From positions 2,294,001 through 2,358,000 of the forward strand of contig CP018628.1 of assembly GCA_002271215.1 (NCBI GenBank): a stretch of DNA of 64,000 nt, given 5' to 3'. A program made the position numbers and the translations under genes. Position 1 is the stretch's first letter, and each line of letters opens with the position of its first letter. The notes beneath the pieces were generated by a model. The model did not search any database. It was not told where the DNA came from and saw only the letters and a list, made by a program, of their open reading frames with translations. Of the stretch, positions 1 through 9,142 are shown one piece after another. The DNA comes from Lelliottia jeotgali (GTDB taxonomy: Bacteria; Pseudomonadota; Gammaproteobacteria; Enterobacterales; Enterobacteriaceae).

Positions 1-51
1 TCTGTTCAGGAGACTTCGCGGGGGAAACTAGCAGCAAAGCCCCTGATTTTT

Positions 52-65
52 TTGCGTCAAATCAA
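52..65. promoter_or_regulatory. FNR-like site, possibly of a divergent fdnG outside the window
   Basis: The sequence TTGCG-TCAA-ATCAA matches the FNR consensus TTGAT-N4-ATCAA at 8 of 10 positions. In E. coli fdnG (nitrate-inducible formate dehydrogenase, FNR-activated) lies beside yddG and is divergent from it, so this stretch may be the fdnG control region. The gene itself is not in the window, so the assignment rests on synteny. Confidence 0.35.
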
Positions 66-209
66 TGTCCACGATCTTCGCCCCCTTAATAGTCCTCCCT
101 GGCGGCTTTGCTTAATCCTTTGGGGTTAACCGTTTGTAGTTTGATTCGCGAAAGCGCCTGAAAGAGTGCTATAAAATTGCCCCTTGATTGAGATGCCTGT
201 GGGAAAGTA

Positions 210-1088
210 ATGGACAGAAAAAGAGCAACATTGATTGGCCTCGCGGCGATTGTGCTGTGGAGCACGATGGTAGGATTAATTCGCGGTGTGAGCGAAGGAC
301 TGGGGCCTGTCGGTGGTGCGGCAATGATCTACACTCTCAGCGGTTTACTCTGTTTAATCACCGTTGGATTTCCGGATATCAGACGCTTCTCAACGCGCTA
401 TCTTATTGCGGGCAGCGTCCTGTTTGTGAGCTACGAAATATGCCTGGCGCTTTCGCTCGGATATGCCAGCACCCGCCATCAGGCGATTGAAGTGGGGATG
501 GTGAATTATCTCTGGCCGAGTCTGACGATTGTGTTCGCCATTTTGTTCAATGGTCAAAAATCGAACCTGTGGATTATCCCTGGCTTACTGATCGCCCTGC
601 TCGGTGTTTGCTGGGTATTAGGCGGTGAGAATGGTCTGCATCTTGCTGAAATAACCGCCAATATTATCTCTAATCCGCTGAGCTATGGACTGGCATTTGC
701 CGGGGCCTTTATCTGGGCGGCTTACTGCACGGTGACCAGTAAATATGCCAAAGGACAGAACGGTATTACGCTGTTCGTTTTGCTGACTGCGCTGTCGCTG
801 TGGATGAAATATCTGTTCAGCGATCAACCGGAAATGGTCTTCAGCGTACCGGTGGTCATTAAACTGGTGATGTGCGGAATTGCGCTCGGTTTCGGCTACG
901 CTTCGTGGAATATCGGCATTTTGCACGGAAATGTCTCCGTGCTGGCCACAGTCTCTTATTTCACCCCGGTACTGTCTGCCGCCCTGGCCGCCGTTCTGCT
1001 GAACGCCCCGCTCTCCTTTGCCTTCTGGCAAGGGGCGTTGATGGTGTGCGCAGGGTCGTTACTGTGCTGGTATGCCACCCGAAAATAA
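210..1088 (+). CDS. yddG: aromatic amino acid / paraquat exporter YddG (DMT family)
   Basis: Inner-membrane exporter of the drug/metabolite transporter superfamily, known in E. coli and Salmonella to export aromatic amino acids and to contribute to methyl viologen resistance. The 292-residue product has about ten hydrophobic segments in two EamA-like halves. Its N-terminus (ATLIGLAAIVLWSTMVGLIR) and the centre (YEICLALSLGYAS...VGMVNYLWPS) are near-identical to E. coli YddG. The ATG has a purine-rich SD (GGGAAAG) about five bases upstream. Pairing with the porin OmpD just downstream is the Salmonella arrangement, where the two are reported to act together in methyl viologen export. Confidence 0.95.
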   Translation: MDRKRATLIGLAAIVLWSTMVGLIRGVSEGLGPVGGAAMIYTLSGLLCLITVGFPDIRRFSTRYLIAGSVLFVSYEICLALSLGYASTRHQAIEVGMVNYLWPSLTIVFAILFNGQKSNLWIIPGLLIALLGVCWVLGGENGLHLAEITANIISNPLSYGLAFAGAFIWAAYCTVTSKYAKGQNGITLFVLLTALSLWMKYLFSDQPEMVFSVPVVIKLVMCGIALGFGYASWNIGILHGNVSVLATVSYFTPVLSAALAAVLLNAPLSFAFWQGALMVCAGSLLCWYATRK

Positions 1089-1096
1089 ACCCGATT

Positions 1097-1115
1097 CAGG
1101 GGGAAATACCCCCTG
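1097..1115 (+). terminator. hairpin after yddG
   Basis: Perfect 7-bp stem CAGGGGG/CCCCCTG with loop AAATA, nine bases after the yddG stop and followed by TTATT. The U tail is short, so it is a weak terminator or 3' stabilising hairpin. Confidence 0.5.
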
Positions 1116-1697
1116 TTATTCATCCTGCATAAATAAAATGTGATCCGACATCAGATATTCTATTTTTTACATCGTGTTTACATTTAAATTCTGTTTATAT
1201 TGTGCCCTTCGTAACTTCTTCTTACATTCTGATTGACATAAACTGACAACGCATCGGGACTAATTACGCTCTAATAATCCCTGCCGATATAGCCATCGCC
1301 ACAATAGTTTATGTGTAAATATTTCAGCATTTCTGTCCTGAATCAGCGCGGAAGTTGGCTAACTATTTGATTTTGCGTTTTAGAAGCAAGAATTCAATCG
1401 GATATACTTGATAATCACCCACAATAATAAAAACCCAATCAAACTATATGAAGAGTAATTATAAAATTAAGTAAATACTCAATATTCGAATAACAATTAA
1501 TCAATCCTGCCAAATATCGGCCATTTTATTGGACGCACGTCACACTAATTGAAATTATCAGCAATAACTTGAAACTTATTATTGAAATGAGACTACAAGA
1601 TTCTTAAAAATAGCATGCCATTGACGAACGACCTCGTTTAGAAATCGTTTATTAATGGCTCAGGAAATGCCCAAAGAAAATTATAAGGATTATTTAA
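1116..1697 (+). promoter_or_regulatory. long AT-rich leader/promoter region of ompD
   Basis: About 580 bases with no credible gene on either strand and base composition much more AT-rich than the flanking genes, as is usual upstream of major enterobacterial porins. The ompD SD (AAGGA, 1685-1689) is at its right end. I cannot place individual OmpR or CRP sites or a start point with confidence. Confidence 0.55.
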
Positions 1698-2777
1698 ATG
1701 AAACTTAAATTAGTTGCAGTGGCAGTGACTACCCTGTTGGCAGCAGGCGCGGTAAACGCGGCTGAGATTTATAACAAAGACGGTAACAAGCTGGATCTGT
1801 ACGGTAAAGTAACAGGTCTGCACTATTTCTCTGATGACGCTGGCAACGACGGCGACAAAACTTACGTGCGTCTGGGCTTCAAAGGTGAAACTCAGATCAA
1901 CGACCAGATGACCGGCTACGGTCAGTGGGAATATGAGTTCAAAGGCAACAACGACGAATCCAACGGCGACAAAGGCAACAAAACCCGTCTGGCGTTCGCG
2001 GGCCTGAAATTCAACGAATTTGGTTCTTTCGACTACGGTCGTAACTACGGTGTTGCTTACGACATCGGCGCATGGACCGACGTTCTGCCAGAATACGGCG
2101 GAGACACCTGGACTCAGACTGACGGCTTCATGACTGGCCGTACTACCGGTGTTGCAACTTACCGTAACGCAGACTTCTTCGGTCTGGTTGATGGTCTGAA
2201 CTTTGCAGCACAGTACCAGGGTAAAAACGACGACCGTGATATCACCACCGCGAACGGCGATGGCTGGGGTCTGTCTTCTACCTATGAAATGGACGGTTTC
2301 GGCGTGGGTGCTACCTATGCGAAATCTGACCGTACTGACAACCAGGTTCGTGCAGCAGCGCTGAACGACCTGAACGCAGGCGGCGAAAACGCAGAAGTTT
2401 GGGCTGCTGGCCTGAAATATGACGCGAACAACATCTACCTGGCAACTACCTACTCTGAAACCCGCAACATGACCAACTTCGGTAAAGGTTACATTGCGAA
2501 CAAAACTCAGAACTTCGAAGCGGTTGCACAGTACCAGTTCGACTTCGGTCTGCGTCCTTCCGTCGCTTACCTGCAGTCCAAAGGTAAAGACATCAATTCT
2601 TACGGCGACCAGGATCTGGTGAAATACATTGAAGTGGGTACCGTTTACTACTTCAACAAAAACATGTCCACCTACGTTGACTACAAAATCAACCTGGTTG
2701 ATGACAATGCCTTCACCAAAGCTGCTGGTGTAAGCACCGACAACATCGTTGCACTGGGTCTGACCTACCAGTTCTAA
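1698..2777 (+). CDS. ompD: outer membrane porin OmpD/NmpC type
   Basis: General porin forming a trimeric 16-strand beta-barrel in the outer membrane. It has a signal peptide ending VNA/AE at residues 20-22, the mature start [16 protein letters not shown], the conserved [12 protein letters not shown] loop-3 region, and a C-terminal phenylalanine (GLTYQF) recognised by the Bam complex. Length (359 aa) and sequence are closest to Salmonella OmpD, including [11 protein letters not shown] and [16 protein letters not shown]. The position next to yddG is also as in Salmonella. Salmonella ompD mRNA is controlled by several sRNAs (RybB, MicC, InvR, SdsR); whether that holds here is inference. The close relatives NmpC and OmpN cannot be fully excluded by eye. 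Confidence 0.9.
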   Translation: MKLKLVAVAVTTLLAAGAVNAAEIYNKDGNKLDLYGKVTGLHYFSDDAGNDGDKTYVRLGFKGETQINDQMTGYGQWEYEFKGNNDESNGDKGNKTRLAFAGLKFNEFGSFDYGRNYGVAYDIGAWTDVLPEYGGDTWTQTDGFMTGRTTGVATYRNADFFGLVDGLNFAAQYQGKNDDRDITTANGDGWGLSSTYEMDGFGVGATYAKSDRTDNQVRAAALNDLNAGGENAEVWAAGLKYDANNIYLATTYSETRNMTNFGKGYIANKTQNFEAVAQYQFDFGLRPSVAYLQSKGKDINSYGDQDLVKYIEVGTVYYFNKNMSTYVDYKINLVDDNAFTKAAGVSTDNIVALGLTYQF

Positions 2778-2790
2778 GATTTTGTCAGTT

Positions 2791-2823
2791 AAAAAGGCCA
2801 GCCCTTCGCGGCTGGCTTTTTTT
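2791..2823 (+). terminator. rho-independent terminator of ompD
   Basis: GCCAGCC/GGCTGGC 7-bp stem with a CTTCGC loop, followed by seven T residues and preceded by an A tract. It lies 14 bases after the porin stop. Confidence 0.9.
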
Positions 2824-2857
2824 ATCGCAGTCACCTGGCGTGATAAAGGAGTACGCC

Positions 2858-3298
2858 ATGCACCTCTATACCGGACGCTGCTTGTGTGGGATGAGCCAGT
2901 TTAGCGTCAACATCGATGCGCTCGATGTGTATGCCTGCCACTGTACCAACTGCCAGAAATGGTCGGGCGGAATTGCCATGTATCTGGAAACTCAGGGTGA
3001 ACCTACCGTTGAGCAAGGTTCGATCGCCCCTTCGCACTTTTCCTCTTCTTCGCGCGGAGAGCGCTGGTTCTGTCCCGGATGCGGTTGTCCACTCTGGTTC
3101 GAGTTAACCCCCGCCGGACGTTATTTTGTCCCCTGGACGCTGCTGGATCTTAGCGAAGATGAACGTCGTCGACTGGTGCTGGCCGCCGAGATTTATACCG
3201 AAACACAGCCGGCTTTCTGGCGACTCACAGGACAATACGCCCGATTCAGCGGGACCGAGATCGAAGCGCTGGATAAAAGCTGCTCATTCACAACGTAG
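2858..3298 (+). CDS. GFA/CENP-V domain zinc-binding protein
   Basis: A 146-residue protein of the glutathione-dependent formaldehyde-activating (GFA) fold. Its zinc-binding cysteines lie in the expected places: RCLCG near the start, CHCTNC around residue 28-33 and CPGCGC around 75-80. The ATG at 2858 is preferred over an in-frame GTG at 2840 because it is preceded by AAGGAG with good spacing. Family members bind two zinc ions, and most have no proven substrate; GFA itself acts on glutathione and formaldehyde. It stands between the porin terminator and a convergent LysR gene, overlapping that gene's end by 11 bases, so it seems to be a single-gene unit. Confidence 0.75.
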   Translation: MHLYTGRCLCGMSQFSVNIDALDVYACHCTNCQKWSGGIAMYLETQGEPTVEQGSIAPSHFSSSSRGERWFCPGCGCPLWFELTPAGRYFVPWTLLDLSEDERRRLVLAAEIYTETQPAFWRLTGQYARFSGTEIEALDKSCSFTT

Positions 3299-4226
3299 CG
3301 CTACCCGCCGCGCGCCTGAGCCATGCCTGCAACAACTTGCCATCCTCGGTCATATCCGAATCCTGACGGACGCACAGATAATAGTCGCGCCCGTCATCGA
3401 TGGGCGCATCGAAAATTTTCACCAGCTCGCCGCTCTCCAGATAGGGCGCGATAAGCGGCTCGCGCATCAGCGCGCAGCCCAGTCCCGCTTGCACGCCCGC
3501 CAGCGTCAGCAATCCATCTTCAAACAGCGGACCGCTCTTGCGCGGTGGACGTTTCACGCCCTGCTGGATAAACCACTGCTGCCAGGTGGTGCGCTCTTCG
3601 TCGTGTAAGAGCGGCATTTGCAGCAGCTGTTCCGGCGTATCCAGAAGCCCGTGAACGCGCAGAAACGCCCGGCTGCATACCGGCACCATCTGCCCGGAAA
3701 TCAGTTTTTCGCTCTGATATCCCGCCCACTGACCGTTGCCAAACCTGATCGACATATCCGACGCATCGCTAAGATAGTTACGATGGTTGGCGTACACCAC
3801 GTTGATTTCCGTTTGCGGGTTGGCGCGCATAAACGCGGGTAGACGCGGAATAAACCAGCCCATGCCGAACAGCGGGATCAGGCTTATCGTCACCTGCCGC
3901 GTCTGTGCCTGTTCTACCAGATGCTCCGTCGCCTGGCGCAGAACGTTAAAGGCCGCGCGGATTGAGCGGTAATAGTCACGCCCCTGCTGGCTCAAAATCA
4001 GCCTGCGCCCCTGGCGCTCGGTGAGTGGCATTTGCAAATAGCCTTCCAGCACTTTGAGCTGATGGCTGACAGCAGACGGTGAAATCGCCATTTCCTGTGC
4101 CGCCTGCGTCACGCTCCCTAGCCGGGCGATCGCTTCGAAGGCGCGCACGGCCCGCAGGGGTGGATCGTTCGCCAGACGGCTTTCCGCATAGGCAGGCAAC
4201 GCATGTGATTGTTCTGTTTTATTCAT
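3288..4226 (-). CDS. LysR-family regulator (GcvA-like) divergent from the ATC operon
   Basis: 312-residue LysR-type transcriptional regulator. Residues about 25-85 form the winged helix-turn-helix (LRAVRAFEAIARLGSVTQAA, AISPSAVSHQLKVLE), followed by the periplasmic-binding-protein-like effector domain. Its spacing and the GLLTLAGVQAGLGCAL segment are typical of the GcvA/AmpR branch. It is transcribed away from the seven-gene transporter/hydrolase operon across a 132-bp gap, the classic arrangement for a LysR regulator of its neighbour. Inference: it senses L-2-amino-thiazoline-4-carboxylate or a product (carbamoyl-cysteine, cysteine). Its 3' end overlaps that of the GFA gene. Confidence 0.88.
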   Translation of the reverse strand: MNKTEQSHALPAYAESRLANDPPLRAVRAFEAIARLGSVTQAAQEMAISPSAVSHQLKVLEGYLQMPLTERQGRRLILSQQGRDYYRSIRAAFNVLRQATEHLVEQAQTRQVTISLIPLFGMGWFIPRLPAFMRANPQTEINVVYANHRNYLSDASDMSIRFGNGQWAGYQSEKLISGQMVPVCSRAFLRVHGLLDTPEQLLQMPLLHDEERTTWQQWFIQQGVKRPPRKSGPLFEDGLLTLAGVQAGLGCALMREPLIAPYLESGELVKIFDAPIDDGRDYYLCVRQDSDMTEDGKLLQAWLRRAAGSATL

Positions 4227-4289
4227 ATGTTGATTTCAGTGGCGTCATTTCGCTCAGGTGATGTTTGACTATTTTGTTTAAAATCATCG

Positions 4290-4313
4290 TGATAAATCAA
4301 TCTCGAAATATCA
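4290..4313. promoter_or_regulatory. candidate LysR operator (TGATA-N14-TATCA)
   Basis: Interrupted inverted repeat TGATA...TATCA inside the 132-bp divergent intergenic region between the LysR gene and the transporter operon. LysR-type sites are interrupted dyads, so this is a plausible binding site. The repeat is short and the region AT-rich, so chance is possible. Confidence 0.3.
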
Positions 4314-4358
4314 TAAGAAATAATATATGCGTATTTTACAATTTAATTCAATTATCGG

Positions 4359-5348
4359 ATGTTACCCGCTGAAAGAGCAATCTGTTGGGTAACCACGTTG
4401 GACACACTGATACAACAACTGATCAATGGCGTGATGCTGGGCAGCATCTACGCGCTGATCGCGCTGGGCTATACGATGGTGTATGGCATTTTGCGCATTA
4501 TTAACTTTGCCCACGGCGATATTCTCATGGTCGGCGCGCTTACCACGCTGTCGGCCCTCAACGCGCTGAACGGTATTTTCCCGCACATGCCGCAGCTGTT
4601 GCAGCTCGGTTTTGCGCTGGTTATTGCGATGGCCGTCTGCGCCCTGCTGGCAATGGCGGTAGAACGCTTCGCCTATCGTCGCCTGCGCAACGCCCCGCGT
4701 CTGGCACCGCTGATCTCCGGGATCGGCGTATCCGTGCTCCTGCAAACCGTGTCCATGATCATCTGGACCCGCAACCCGCTGATGTTTCCGCAAATCCTGC
4801 CGATGGACGCCATTGCTGTCACCGCCGGCAGCGCTGACCATCCTCCGGCCATTATCACCGTGACGGGTATCGTCACCGTGTCGCTGGCACTGGTGGTGAT
4901 GATCGGCCTGTGGCTGCTGGTGGAATACACCCGTCTGGGCCGCGGTATGCGCGCGGTGGCGGAAAACCCGCGCGTCGCGACGCTGATGGGCGTCAATCCC
5001 AACGCCATTATCACGCTCACCTTTGCCATCGGCGGCATCTTCGCCGCGCTCGCGGGGGTGATGATGGCCAGCAACTACGGCAACGCCAGTTTCTCGATGG
5101 GCTTTTTGCCCGGCATTAAAGCCTTTACCGCCGCCGTGCTGGGCGGGATCGGCAACATTCGCGGCGCGATGATCGGCGGGATTTTGCTCGGGATCATCGA
5201 AGCGCTGGGCGCAGGCTATCTGGGTGAGCTGACGAACGGCGTGTTCGGGAGTAACTACCAGGACGTCTTCGCGTTCATCGTGCTGATTCTGGTACTGGTG
5301 TTCCGTCCGGCAGGTCTGCTGGGTGAACGCGTGGCGCACAGGGCGTAA
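4359..5348 (+). CDS. branched-chain-type ABC transporter permease (LivH-like)
   Basis: First membrane subunit of a hydrophobic-amino-acid-type ABC importer. The core starts LIQQLINGVMLGSIYALIAL and continues GYTMVYGILRIINFAHGD, the signature of LivH permeases, with about eight hydrophobic helices. The ATG at 4359 has no good SD. A TTG at 4398 (LDTLIQQL) would give a start more like LivH, so the first 13 residues are doubtful. It opens the operon of two permeases, two ATPases, a binding protein and two hydrolases. LivH-family permeases serve branched-chain amino acids, amides and urea in different bacteria; here the hydrolases downstream point to a thiazoline or carbamoyl amino acid. Confidence 0.88.
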   Translation: MLPAERAICWVTTLDTLIQQLINGVMLGSIYALIALGYTMVYGILRIINFAHGDILMVGALTTLSALNALNGIFPHMPQLLQLGFALVIAMAVCALLAMAVERFAYRRLRNAPRLAPLISGIGVSVLLQTVSMIIWTRNPLMFPQILPMDAIAVTAGSADHPPAIITVTGIVTVSLALVVMIGLWLLVEYTRLGRGMRAVAENPRVATLMGVNPNAIITLTFAIGGIFAALAGVMMASNYGNASFSMGFLPGIKAFTAAVLGGIGNIRGAMIGGILLGIIEALGAGYLGELTNGVFGSNYQDVFAFIVLILVLVFRPAGLLGERVAHRA

Positions 5349-5356
5349 GGGATACT

Positions 5357-6463
5357 ATGACAACCACATCACTACAGGCTCCTGTTTCTACGCGCCGCTT
5401 CTGGCCCGGTATGACGCTATTCGTTATCGCCCTGCTGATTGCGCCGATAGTCGCCAGCCAACTCGGCGGCAACTACTGGGTGCGCGTCATCGATTTCGCG
5501 CTGCTGTACATCATGCTGGCACTGGGACTGAACATCGTCGTCGGTTATACCGGCCTGCTGGATATGGGCTTCATCGCCTTTTACGCCGTCGGCGCGTATC
5601 TCGCGGCGCTGCTGGCGTCACCGCATCTGCTGGAGGTCTTCCCGATCCTCAGCGTCTGGTTCCCGGACGGGCTGCACACCTCGTATCTGCTGATTATTCC
5701 GCTTGCGGCGCTGGTCGCGGCGGTGTGCGGCATTATCCTCGGCGCACCGACGCTGAAACTGCGCGGCGACTATCTGGCGATTGTCACGCTCGGTTTCGGG
5801 GAGATCATCCGCATTCTGATGCGCAACCTCGACCGCCCGGTGAATATCACCAACGGCGCGAAAGGCATTACCGGCGTCGACACGCTCAATCTGTTTGGCC
5901 TGAAATTTAGCGGCGTGTATCACTGGTTTGGCATGAAGGTCCCGGCCCTGTGGCTGTGGTACTACCTGCTGATGCTGGTGATCGTGCTGATCATTTTCGT
6001 CTGTCTGCGCCTGCAACACTCGCGCATTGGCCGGGCGTGGCATGCGATTCGTGAAGATGAAGACGTGGCTCGCGCGATGGGCATCAATATACGCAACTAC
6101 AAACTGCTGGCCTTTGCGATGGGCGCTTCCTTTGGCGGCGTGGCGGGCGCGTTATTCGGCGCTTTCCAGGGCTTCGTTTCACCGGAATCCTTCACGTTAC
6201 AGGAATCGATTGCGGTGCTGGCAATGGTGGTGCTCGGCGGAATGGGTCACATCCCAGGGGTGATCCTCGGCGCGGTACTGCTAACCGCCCTGCCAGAAAT
6301 CCTGCGCAGCCAGGCGGCACCTGTTCAGCAAGCGCTGTTTGGCACTGTGCTGATCGACCCGGAAATTCTGCGCCAGCTGTTCTACGGACTGGCCCTGGTA
6401 CTGGTGATGCTCCTGCGCCCCGCCGGGATCTGGCCGGTACGCCACAAGGAGGTCAACGCATGA
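5357..6463 (+). CDS. branched-chain-type ABC transporter permease (LivM-like)
   Basis: Second membrane subunit of the importer, 368 residues. It contains the LivM-type core YIMLALGLNIVVGYTGLLDM and a second conserved stretch, LKLRGDYLAIVTLGFGEIIR, followed by GAKGITG. Hydrophobic helices span nearly the whole protein. The SD AAGGGA precedes the ATG, and its last codons overlap the next gene by 4 bases (ATGA), so translation is probably coupled. It should form a heterodimer with the LivH-like subunit in the inner membrane. Confidence 0.9.
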   Translation: MTTTSLQAPVSTRRFWPGMTLFVIALLIAPIVASQLGGNYWVRVIDFALLYIMLALGLNIVVGYTGLLDMGFIAFYAVGAYLAALLASPHLLEVFPILSVWFPDGLHTSYLLIIPLAALVAAVCGIILGAPTLKLRGDYLAIVTLGFGEIIRILMRNLDRPVNITNGAKGITGVDTLNLFGLKFSGVYHWFGMKVPALWLWYYLLMLVIVLIIFVCLRLQHSRIGRAWHAIREDEDVARAMGINIRNYKLLAFAMGASFGGVAGALFGAFQGFVSPESFTLQESIAVLAMVVLGGMGHIPGVILGAVLLTALPEILRSQAAPVQQALFGTVLIDPEILRQLFYGLALVLVMLLRPAGIWPVRHKEVNA

Positions 6464-7227
6464 GCCTGTTAACCGTGCGCAATATGTCTAAACGCTTCGG
6501 CGGTCTAACCGCCGTTGACGATGTTTCGCTCTCGATCAACAAAGGTGAAATCTACGGTCTGATCGGCCCGAACGGCGCAGGCAAAACCACCTGCTTTAAC
6601 CTGATAACCGGCCTCTACCCGGCGGACAGCGGCGAGTTTTCGATTGCCGATAAGCCCTATTTCCCGAAGCAGATCGACAAAGTCACTGCTGCTGGCATCG
6701 CCCGCACCTTCCAGAATGTGCGTCTGTTTAATGAGATGTCGGTGCTGGAAAACGTAATGGTAGGCCGCCACGTACGCACCCGCAACGGGCTCTGGGCAGC
6801 ATTATCTCGCCATAAACGCGCCCGCGCGGAAGAGGCGCAAACCCGCGAACTGGCTTGGCACTGGCTGGAGTACACCGGCATTGCCAAATTTGCTCACTAT
6901 CGCGCCTGCGACCTGGCTTACGGCCATCAGCGTCGGCTGGAAATCGCCCGCGCGCTGGCGACCGACCCGCTGCTGTTAGCGCTCGACGAACCGGCTGCAG
7001 GCATGAATGCCGCCGAGAAAAATGCGCTCGGTGAACTGCTCACACGTATTCGCGATGACGGCAAAACGCTGCTGATGATTGAACATGACGTCAAACTGGT
7101 GATGGGCATTTGCGATCGTCTGACAGTCCTGGATTACGGCAAAACGCTGGCGGTCGGCACGCCCGACACCGTTCGACGTGATCCGGCGGTAATCGCCGCC
7201 TGGCTGGGAGGCAACGTCCATGTCTGA
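6460..7227 (+). CDS. ABC transporter ATP-binding protein (LivG-like)
   Basis: First ATPase subunit, 255 residues. Walker A GPNGAGKTT is near residue 35, the Q-loop is RTFQNVRLF, and Walker B is LLALDEPAAGMN. The C-terminal VAAWLG-like ending (AVIAAWLGG) is characteristic of LivG proteins. The signature region reads LAYGHQRRLEIARAL instead of LSGGQ, as is common in LivG (which usually has LPYGxQR). It overlaps the preceding permease by 4 bases and the following ATPase by 8. Confidence 0.92.
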   Translation: MSLLTVRNMSKRFGGLTAVDDVSLSINKGEIYGLIGPNGAGKTTCFNLITGLYPADSGEFSIADKPYFPKQIDKVTAAGIARTFQNVRLFNEMSVLENVMVGRHVRTRNGLWAALSRHKRARAEEAQTRELAWHWLEYTGIAKFAHYRACDLAYGHQRRLEIARALATDPLLLALDEPAAGMNAAEKNALGELLTRIRDDGKTLLMIEHDVKLVMGICDRLTVLDYGKTLAVGTPDTVRRDPAVIAAWLGGNVHV

Positions 7228-7939
7228 ATTACTCAAAGTCGATCGTCTGGACGTGCATTATGGCGGCATTCAGGCGGTGCGCGATGTCTCGTTTACCCTG
7301 CAAGAAGGCGAACAGGCAACGCTAATCGGCGCTAACGGCGCGGGCAAAAGCTCCACCGTTCGCGCCATTACCGGGCTGGAAAACTTCGGCGGAAATATCG
7401 AATTTAACGGTCAACCGGTGCGCAAACGCAAAGCCGAAGCTTTACTGCGCGACGGGCTGGTGATGGTCCCGGAAGGTCGCGGCATCTTCGCGCGCATGAC
7501 GGTGCTGGAAAACTTACAGATGGGGGCCTGGCTTCGGCGTGACACTGTCACCATTAAAAGCGAAATGGACGAGATTTTCGACCGTTTCCCGCGCCTCGGC
7601 GAACGTCAGCATCAGCTCGCCGGGCTGCTTTCCGGCGGCGAACAACAGCTGCTGGCGCTAAACCGCGCCCTGCTCAGCCGCCCGCGTCTGCTGATACTCG
7701 ACGAGCCATCGATGGGACTGGCCCCGAAAATGGTTGAGAACATTTTTCAGGTGATTAAAGGGCTGCGCGAACGCGGCGTGGCCCTGCTGCTGATCGAACA
7801 AAACGCCCGGCTGGCGCTGGAAGTCACGGACCAGGCCTGGGTGATGGACAGCGGCAGCATCGTGCATCACGGCGAATCAAAAGCGCTGCTCGATGACGAC
7901 CAAATTGCACAGATTTATTTGGGCGAAATGCCCGTTTAA
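7220..7939 (+). CDS. ABC transporter ATP-binding protein (LivF-like)
   Basis: Second ATPase subunit, 239 residues. Walker A is GANGAGKSS, the signature is LSGGEQQLLALNRAL, and Walker B is LLILDEPSMGLAP. The MVPEGRGIFARMTVLENL stretch is typical of LivF. It ends 28 bases before the binding-protein start. Together with the LivG-like subunit it energises the two permeases. Confidence 0.92.
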   Translation: MSELLKVDRLDVHYGGIQAVRDVSFTLQEGEQATLIGANGAGKSSTVRAITGLENFGGNIEFNGQPVRKRKAEALLRDGLVMVPEGRGIFARMTVLENLQMGAWLRRDTVTIKSEMDEIFDRFPRLGERQHQLAGLLSGGEQQLLALNRALLSRPRLLILDEPSMGLAPKMVENIFQVIKGLRERGVALLLIEQNARLALEVTDQAWVMDSGSIVHHGESKALLDDDQIAQIYLGEMPV

Positions 7940-7967
7940 CACACCAACCAACACCAGGGAAATTATA

Positions 7968-9125
7968 ATGAAAACCTTAAAAATCAGTGCGCTCAGCGCC
8001 GCGTTTCTGCTCAGTGGTTTTGCCTCATCCGCCTCATGGGCCGCGGACAGTGAAACGGTAATTATCGGCCTGGCAGGCCCGCTTACCGGCCCTTCTGCGC
8101 GAATCGGCAAAGATCTGGAGAACGGCGCACAGCTGGCGATCGACGACATCAACAAACAACACCCGACCATCGGCGGCAAAGCAGTGACGTTCAAACTGCA
8201 GTCCGAAGATGATCAGTCCGATCCGCGCACCGCCGTGGCCGTAGCTCAGCGTCTGGTCGACAGCGGTGTGGCTGGCGTGGTCGGCCACTGGAACACCGGG
8301 ACCAGCATTCCGGCGGCGCGTGTTTATCACGATGCCGGGATCGCCCAGGTCGCGCCCGTCGCCACCGGTCACGCATACACCAAACAGGGCTTTGACACCA
8401 GTTTCCGCGTGATGGGCCACGACGATGACGGCGGCCAGTTCGCGGGCGAGTATGCGGTGAAAACGCTGAAAGCCAAACGCATCGCCGTGATCGACGACCG
8501 TACCGCTTTCGGGCAGGGTCTGGCAGATGAATTTATCAAATCGCTGGAAGCTCAGGGCGTGAAAATCGTCGACCGCCAGTACGTTGACGACAAAACTGTC
8601 GACTTTAGCGCCGTACTAACCGCCATTCGCAGCAAAAACGCCGATCTGGTGTTCTTCGGCGGCGTCGACAGCCAGGCCGCTCCACTGGCGCGTCGTATCA
8701 AACAACTGAATATGAACGCCACGCTGATTGGCGCGGGCGGCTTCGTCAGTCAAACATTCCTGCAGCTGGCGCAGAAAGAAGGTGATGGCGTTGTCGCGCT
8801 GGAACCGGGTCTGCCGGTTGATCAAATGCCGGGCGGAAAAGCGTTCGAGCAGGCGTATCAGTCCCGCTACCACACCCATATCGAACTGCACGCGCCGTTC
8901 GCCTATGACGCCACCCGCGTGCTGGTCGCGGCGATGGAAAAAGCTAACTCCGTCGATCCGTCCGAGTATCTGCCCGCCCTGCGCGCCATCAGTTATTCCG
9001 GCGTCACCGGTCAGGTAGCCTTTGACGATCAGGGCAACCTGAAATCCCCGTCCTTTACCGTTTACAAAGTTGTCGACGGGAAATGGCAGCCGCAAACTGT
9101 TCTGGGCGGCGCAAAAACGAAGTAA
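7968..9125 (+). CDS. periplasmic substrate-binding protein of the LIV-type transporter
   Basis: 385-residue periplasmic receptor of the leucine-binding-protein type (type I fold). The start chosen is the ATG with SD AGGGA, which gives a clean signal peptide (MKTLKISALSAAFLLSGFAS, cleavage after SWA/AD near residue 29). The mature protein opens ETVIIGLAGPLTGPSARIGKD, as in LivK/LivJ, and has the usual VAGVVGHWNTGTSIPA ligand-pocket loop. An in-frame ATG at 7893 would overlap livF and bury the signal peptide, so it was rejected. Placement directly before the ATC hydrolase and carbamoylase suggests the ligand is L-ATC or a related cysteine derivative; the fold alone does not show this. Confidence 0.9.
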   Translation: MKTLKISALSAAFLLSGFASSASWAADSETVIIGLAGPLTGPSARIGKDLENGAQLAIDDINKQHPTIGGKAVTFKLQSEDDQSDPRTAVAVAQRLVDSGVAGVVGHWNTGTSIPAARVYHDAGIAQVAPVATGHAYTKQGFDTSFRVMGHDDDGGQFAGEYAVKTLKAKRIAVIDDRTAFGQGLADEFIKSLEAQGVKIVDRQYVDDKTVDFSAVLTAIRSKNADLVFFGGVDSQAAPLARRIKQLNMNATLIGAGGFVSQTFLQLAQKEGDGVVALEPGLPVDQMPGGKAFEQAYQSRYHTHIELHAPFAYDATRVLVAAMEKANSVDPSEYLPALRAISYSGVTGQVAFDDQGNLKSPSFTVYKVVDGKWQPQTVLGGAKTK

Positions 9126-9142
9126 CGCAGTGAGGCAATGTG

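Noticed and set aside
1140..1160. TGTGATCCGACATCAGA considered as a CRP site upstream of ompD
   Set aside because: The spacing of the half sites is off by one and the right arm is poor.
1710..2834. Long open frame on the minus strand through ompD
   Set aside because: It is the antisense shadow of the porin; codon bias of a highly expressed gene leaves the opposite strand open. No SD, and the porin identity is certain.
4362..5339. 325-codon open frame on the minus strand opposite the LivH-like gene
   Set aside because: The product is rich in His, Gln, Asp and Arg, as expected from the complement of a hydrophobic permease gene. No family resemblance.
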